Source of the DNA: Scatosoma sp045652785
GTDB taxonomy: Bacteria > Bacillota > Clostridia > Christensenellales > Borkfalkiaceae
Assembly: GCA_045652785.1 (NCBI GenBank)
Contig: JAZOLF010000049.1
Location: 1 to 14,612, forward strand
DNA: 14,612 bases
Direction: 5' to 3'
In this document: positions 12,383 to 14,612 of the stretch, one piece after another
Layout of the letters: the number at the start of each line of letters is the position of its first letter
Position numbering within the stretch: position 1 is the stretch's first letter
Notes under the pieces: generated by a model
What the model saw: only the letters and a program-made list of their open reading frames with translations
Database searches by the model: none
Told to the model about the DNA's origin: nothing
Made by a program: the position numbers and the translations under genes

Positions 12383-14221
12383 TTAAAAAATCGCCTTTAC
12401 GAACCGATCTTTGCCCGCCAAATCCTGAATAATCATCGTATATTCAGCGTTCTTAAACAATTTCGCTACGTCCGACGCTTGCCCGTCGCCAACTTCCAGC
12501 ATCACGATACCGCCGCGCATCAAGCACTTGGGCGCATCTTGGGCAATTTTGCGGTAATAATCAAGTCCGTCCGCGCCGCCGTCGAGCGCCAAATGCGGCT
12601 CGTGGTCTTTCACTTCACGATCGAGCCCGTCAATCTCCGCCGTAGGGATATACGGGGGGTTCGAAACGATAATATGGTAGCGGTTGCGAATACGCGAGAA
12701 TAGGTCAGATTTGATAAATTTCACGTCCGCATTGTTCGCCGCCGCATTCTCTTTGGCGAGTTCCAACGCCCCGTCGGAAATATCACTTGCCGTCACAGCC
12801 GCTTCCACGCCATTCTTTTCGAGTTCCTTTGCAACCGCAATCGCAATTGCGCCGCTCCCCGTGCAAAGGTCCAAAATCTCGTATCCGTTCGATGCAGCCA
12901 TCACCACGTATTGCGCCAGTTCTTCCGTCTCACGGCGGGGGATCAATACCCGTTCATCCACCTTAATTGTGTAGCCGTAGAAATCGGTATCCCCGATGAT
13001 ATACCAAAGGGGTCTGCCCGTCATTCTCTCTTCCACAACAGCAAAGATTTCCTGTACCTGCGCACGCTTCAAGATGCGTTCTTCCCCGCCAGCAACGGCG
13101 CTCTTAGACATCCCGAGTTTCAAAGCAAAAATCCATTCCGCTTCTTCCCCGTCAACGCCCACTTTCGCGAGTTGCTCTTTGGTGTTTTTCAAAATTTCCG
13201 TCATCTTCCCGCCGATAGCGAACATTTTTTCGGGAATATTTTCATCTTCGTCCATCGCCGCCACCGTTTGGTATGCCGCGATCGCGCATTCGATCATATC
13301 GTCGGTGGGCTCTTGGGTTGTAATGCGTTGGAGCATCAGGCCAGGCCACTTCAAAAGATTCAAAATCTTCGCGTCCGATTTTGCCAACAAGCGCAAAACT
13401 TCGTAGGAAATTCCTGCAACAAGGGGGAGCATCAATAATTTTAACCCGATACGGATTACGTTATTGACCGTCGCGTTATCGACGTACAGCCATTCCGCCA
13501 CAAAATAATTTGCGAACGAGAAAATGATAATCGAGATAAACATAACGATAAACAGGAACGTCGTACCGCATCTATCATGCGTGCGACGGCAAGTTTTCAC
13601 GTTATCCACCGTCAAATCCAACCCCCGCTCTACGCAAGTAATGGTTTTGTGTTCCGCGCCGTGGTACATATACACGCGGCGAAGGGTTTTGGATACGGTC
13701 ATCAGCAGCATATACGCCAAGAAGACAACCAAGCGAATACCACCTTCGATCAGGTTAAACCAAAGCAGTTCTTCCCCGAGCGGAGTTTCCCCCCAGCCAG
13801 CCCAAGTGCTAATCAATCCCGTGAGTTTTTGGGGTACGAAAATAAAGATGGCGACAGAAAGGATGATCGCCAAAATGGTGGTGATAACGTTCATCACGCC
13901 GTTGGTATCTACTTTTTTATCTTCGAGCCACTTTTCAGCCTTCGATTGCTGTTCATCTTCTTCGGTTGCCACGTCCGCGCTGCGCATCAAAACTTTATTA
14001 CCAAGCACCAAAGACTGGATAAAGTTCACCACCCCGCGCACAATGGGGAAACGGAAGAATTTGTTTTGTTTGTCGGGGGGCGTGATTCGTTTGGATTCGA
14101 TTTGGATATTGCCGTCGGGATCGCGCACCGCCGTTGCGTATGCGGTTTTTCCTTTAAGCATTACCCCTTCCATCACGGCTTGCCCGCCGATGTAGGTTTT
14201 TTGTATTGTTTCTTTTTTCAT
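12383..14221 (-). CDS. prmC: Fusion of DUF1385 (YqhQ-like) membrane domain and PrmC methyltransferase
   Basis: This is one uninterrupted 612-residue frame with two families. Residues 1 to about 325 are DUF1385: IGGQAVMEGVMLKGK (11-25), the conserved YHGAEHKTITCVERG (186-200), THDRCGTTFLF (214-224), KWPGLMLQRITTQEPTDDM (291-309), with TM segments near 110-130, 158-176, 220-240 and 255-275. Residues from about 340 to 612 are PrmC, which methylates the GGQ glutamine of RF1 and RF2: RPLWYIIGDTDFYGY (403-417), VLIPRRETEEL (425-435), S-adenosylmethionine loop ILDLCTGSGAIAIAVA (449-464) and catalytic NPPY (521-524). PrmC alone is usually about 280-290 residues, so both halves look complete. In Firmicutes the two are often neighbouring genes; here the join is a short acidic linker (about 322-332). 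I saw no well-spaced internal ribosome binding site. The expected result is a membrane-tethered methyltransferase. It is first in the operon, before prfA. Confidence 0.93.
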   Translation of the reverse strand: MKKETIQKTYIGGQAVMEGVMLKGKTAYATAVRDPDGNIQIESKRITPPDKQNKFFRFPIVRGVVNFIQSLVLGNKVLMRSADVATEEDEQQSKAEKWLEDKKVDTNGVMNVITTILAIILSVAIFIFVPQKLTGLISTWAGWGETPLGEELLWFNLIEGGIRLVVFLAYMLLMTVSKTLRRVYMYHGAEHKTITCVERGLDLTVDNVKTCRRTHDRCGTTFLFIVMFISIIIFSFANYFVAEWLYVDNATVNNVIRIGLKLLMLPLVAGISYEVLRLLAKSDAKILNLLKWPGLMLQRITTQEPTDDMIECAIAAYQTVAAMDEDENIPEKMFAIGGKMTEILKNTKEQLAKVGVDGEEAEWIFALKLGMSKSAVAGGEERILKRAQVQEIFAVVEERMTGRPLWYIIGDTDFYGYTIKVDERVLIPRRETEELAQYVVMAASNGYEILDLCTGSGAIAIAVAKELEKNGVEAAVTASDISDGALELAKENAAANNADVKFIKSDLFSRIRNRYHIIVSNPPYIPTAEIDGLDREVKDHEPHLALDGGADGLDYYRKIAQDAPKCLMRGGIVMLEVGDGQASDVAKLFKNAEYTMIIQDLAGKDRFVKAIF

Positions 14222-14253
14222 ATTTTCACTCTTCTCAAAGATTGCTTTCTATT

Positions 14254-14259
14254 ATTATA
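14254..14259 (-). promoter_or_regulatory. -10 box of the DUF1385-PrmC / prfA / rsmI operon
   Basis: A perfect TATAAT on the minus strand, 32 bases before the fusion gene's start codon. The best -35 at 16-base spacing is TTTATT (3 of 6), so the -35 is weak. The spacer is almost entirely alternating C and G. The fusion gene's ribosome binding site is also only moderate (AAGAGTG). Confidence 0.6.
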
Positions 14260-14263
14260 CACG

Positions 14264-14304
14264 CCCGCGCGCGAAAATAAACACGCGTGACGAACACGCG
14301 CGGG
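14264..14304. repeat. GC-rich inverted repeat beside the operon promoter
   Basis: CCCGCGCG (14264-14271) pairs with CGCGCGGG (14297-14304) around a 25-base interval that contains the palindrome CACGCGTG (14282-14289). The left arm lies inside the spacer of the minus-strand promoter. Its role is unknown; it may be an operator, a DNA-structure element (alternating CG) or the end of the neighbouring repeat region. Confidence 0.5.
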
Positions 14305-14346
14305 GATTTATCAAGTTATAGAAGTTGATCTAACGCAAACGTTGTA

Positions 14347-14367
14347 GGGCCGATTCACGAATCGCCC
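14347..14367. repeat. Short hairpin at the edge of the repeat array
   Basis: CGATTC (14351-14356) and GAATCG (14359-14364) form a perfect stem with a 2-base gap, extended by GGG (14347-14349) with CCC (14365-14367) across one bulged C. There is no T-run, so it is not a terminator. It looks like part of a dispersed intergenic repeat. Confidence 0.55.
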
Positions 14368-14385
14368 GCCATAAGGCGCACCACA

Positions 14386-14612
14386 GCAGGGTTTTTACCT
14401 TAGATGCAAGCATGGCAAGGAGCGGCAAGGGAGCATACCGATAGTATGTGACTGCGCCGCAACGCCGCTTTTACGCTCACACGGCTGCCCACTCAAAGCA
14501 GAGTTTTTCGTCTTAGATGCAAGCATGGCAAGGAGCGGCAAAGGAGCATACCGATAGTATGTGACTGCGCCGCAACGCCGCTTTTACGCTCACACGGCTG
14601 CCCACTCAAAGC
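14386..14612. repeat. Tandem array of a ~113-bp structured repeat, cut by the window edge
   Basis: Copy 1 is 14386-14497 and copy 2 is 14498-14610; a third appears to begin at 14611. Bases 14401-14497 and 14514-14610 match at 96 of 97 positions; the first 15 or so bases of each unit differ more. Each unit contains the hairpin CATAC-CGATA-GTATG (14434-14448 in copy 1) nested inside complementary GC arms, AGCGGC (14421-14426) and GCCGCT (14464-14469). The unit is far too long for CRISPR, has no spacers, and encodes no transposase. It fits a REP/BIME-like intergenic repeat; the full array size cannot be seen. Confidence 0.85.

Larger units (their letters stand above)
14222..14612. other. Gene-free right end of the window
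   Basis: I see no credible gene in these 391 bases. They hold the minus-strand promoter of the fusion gene, a GC-rich inverted repeat, a small hairpin and the first copies of a tandem repeat that continues beyond the window. Short open frames through the repeats (for example one reading MARSGKGAYR then stop) look incidental. Confidence 0.7.

Noticed and set aside
13577..14290. Long plus-strand open frame of 237 codons
   Set aside because: It lies antisense to the DUF1385 domain and has no recognisable motif or good ribosome binding site.
14386..14612. CRISPR array
   Set aside because: The ~113-bp unit is repeated with no unique spacers and there are no cas genes.
14386..14612. A peptide-coding gene in the repeat (frame starting MARSGKGAYR)
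   Set aside because: The frame stops after 10 codons and recurs only because the DNA repeats; there is no larger coding signal.

Overview
The window looks like a chromosomal segment of an uncultured Clostridia-type Firmicute, probably a gut lineage near Christensenellales; the taxon is an inference from gene content. The evidence is the DUF1385/PrmC-RF1 neighbourhood, a SigB/SigF/SigG-type sigma factor with partner-switching proteins, a YugP-type metallopeptidase, a Gram-positive-style lipoprotein, strong AGGAG-type ribosome binding sites and roughly 50% G+C. Genes are dense and mostly arranged as short co-directional operons. There are no phage, IS, CRISPR, tRNA or rRNA features.

Left part, + strand (1-3117): the 3' end of prfB (release factor 2); then tsaD (tRNA t6A synthesis), which overlaps by ATGA a gene for a putative heavy-metal/manganese transport membrane protein. 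A hairpin terminator closes this block at 3089-3117.

Middle, + strand (3118-4991): a compact four-gene regulatory operon. It encodes a STAS anti-sigma antagonist with the phosphorylatable Ser, a small RsbW/SpoIIAB-like protein that has lost its ATP-binding residues, a SigB/F/G-family sigma factor, and a second RsbW-like protein that keeps the N-box and G2 box. It ends in a textbook terminator. The order resembles rsbV-rsbW-sigB and spoIIAA-spoIIAB-sigF, but the presence of two differently degenerate ATPase-fold proteins is unusual and is the most interesting system in the window.

Then, + strand (4992-9637): a promoter overlapped by a perfect inverted repeat drives a two-gene operon. Its products are an 830-residue lipoprotein with an M6-like zinc metalloprotease domain and a two-TM Sel1-repeat protein with a Lys/Thr/Pro-rich tail. 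The operon ends at a bidirectional terminator shared with the converging minus-strand operon. A sigma-B-like promoter pattern (TGTTAA-N12-TGGTAT) lies over the same inverted repeat, so the sigma module may control this operon; that is a hypothesis.

Right part, - strand (14221 down to 9665): one operon for translation and rRNA modification. It starts with a 612-residue fusion of a DUF1385 (YqhQ-like) membrane domain to the release-factor methyltransferase PrmC, followed by prfA (RF1), rsmI (16S rRNA methyltransferase) and a membrane-bound YugP-type zinc metallopeptidase. PrmC methylates the GGQ glutamine of RF1 and RF2, so this window holds the modifying enzyme and both of its substrates. Beyond the operon's promoter, the last 390 bases have no gene. 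They contain a GC-rich inverted repeat, a small hairpin and the start of a tandem array of a ~113-bp structured repeat that runs off the window.
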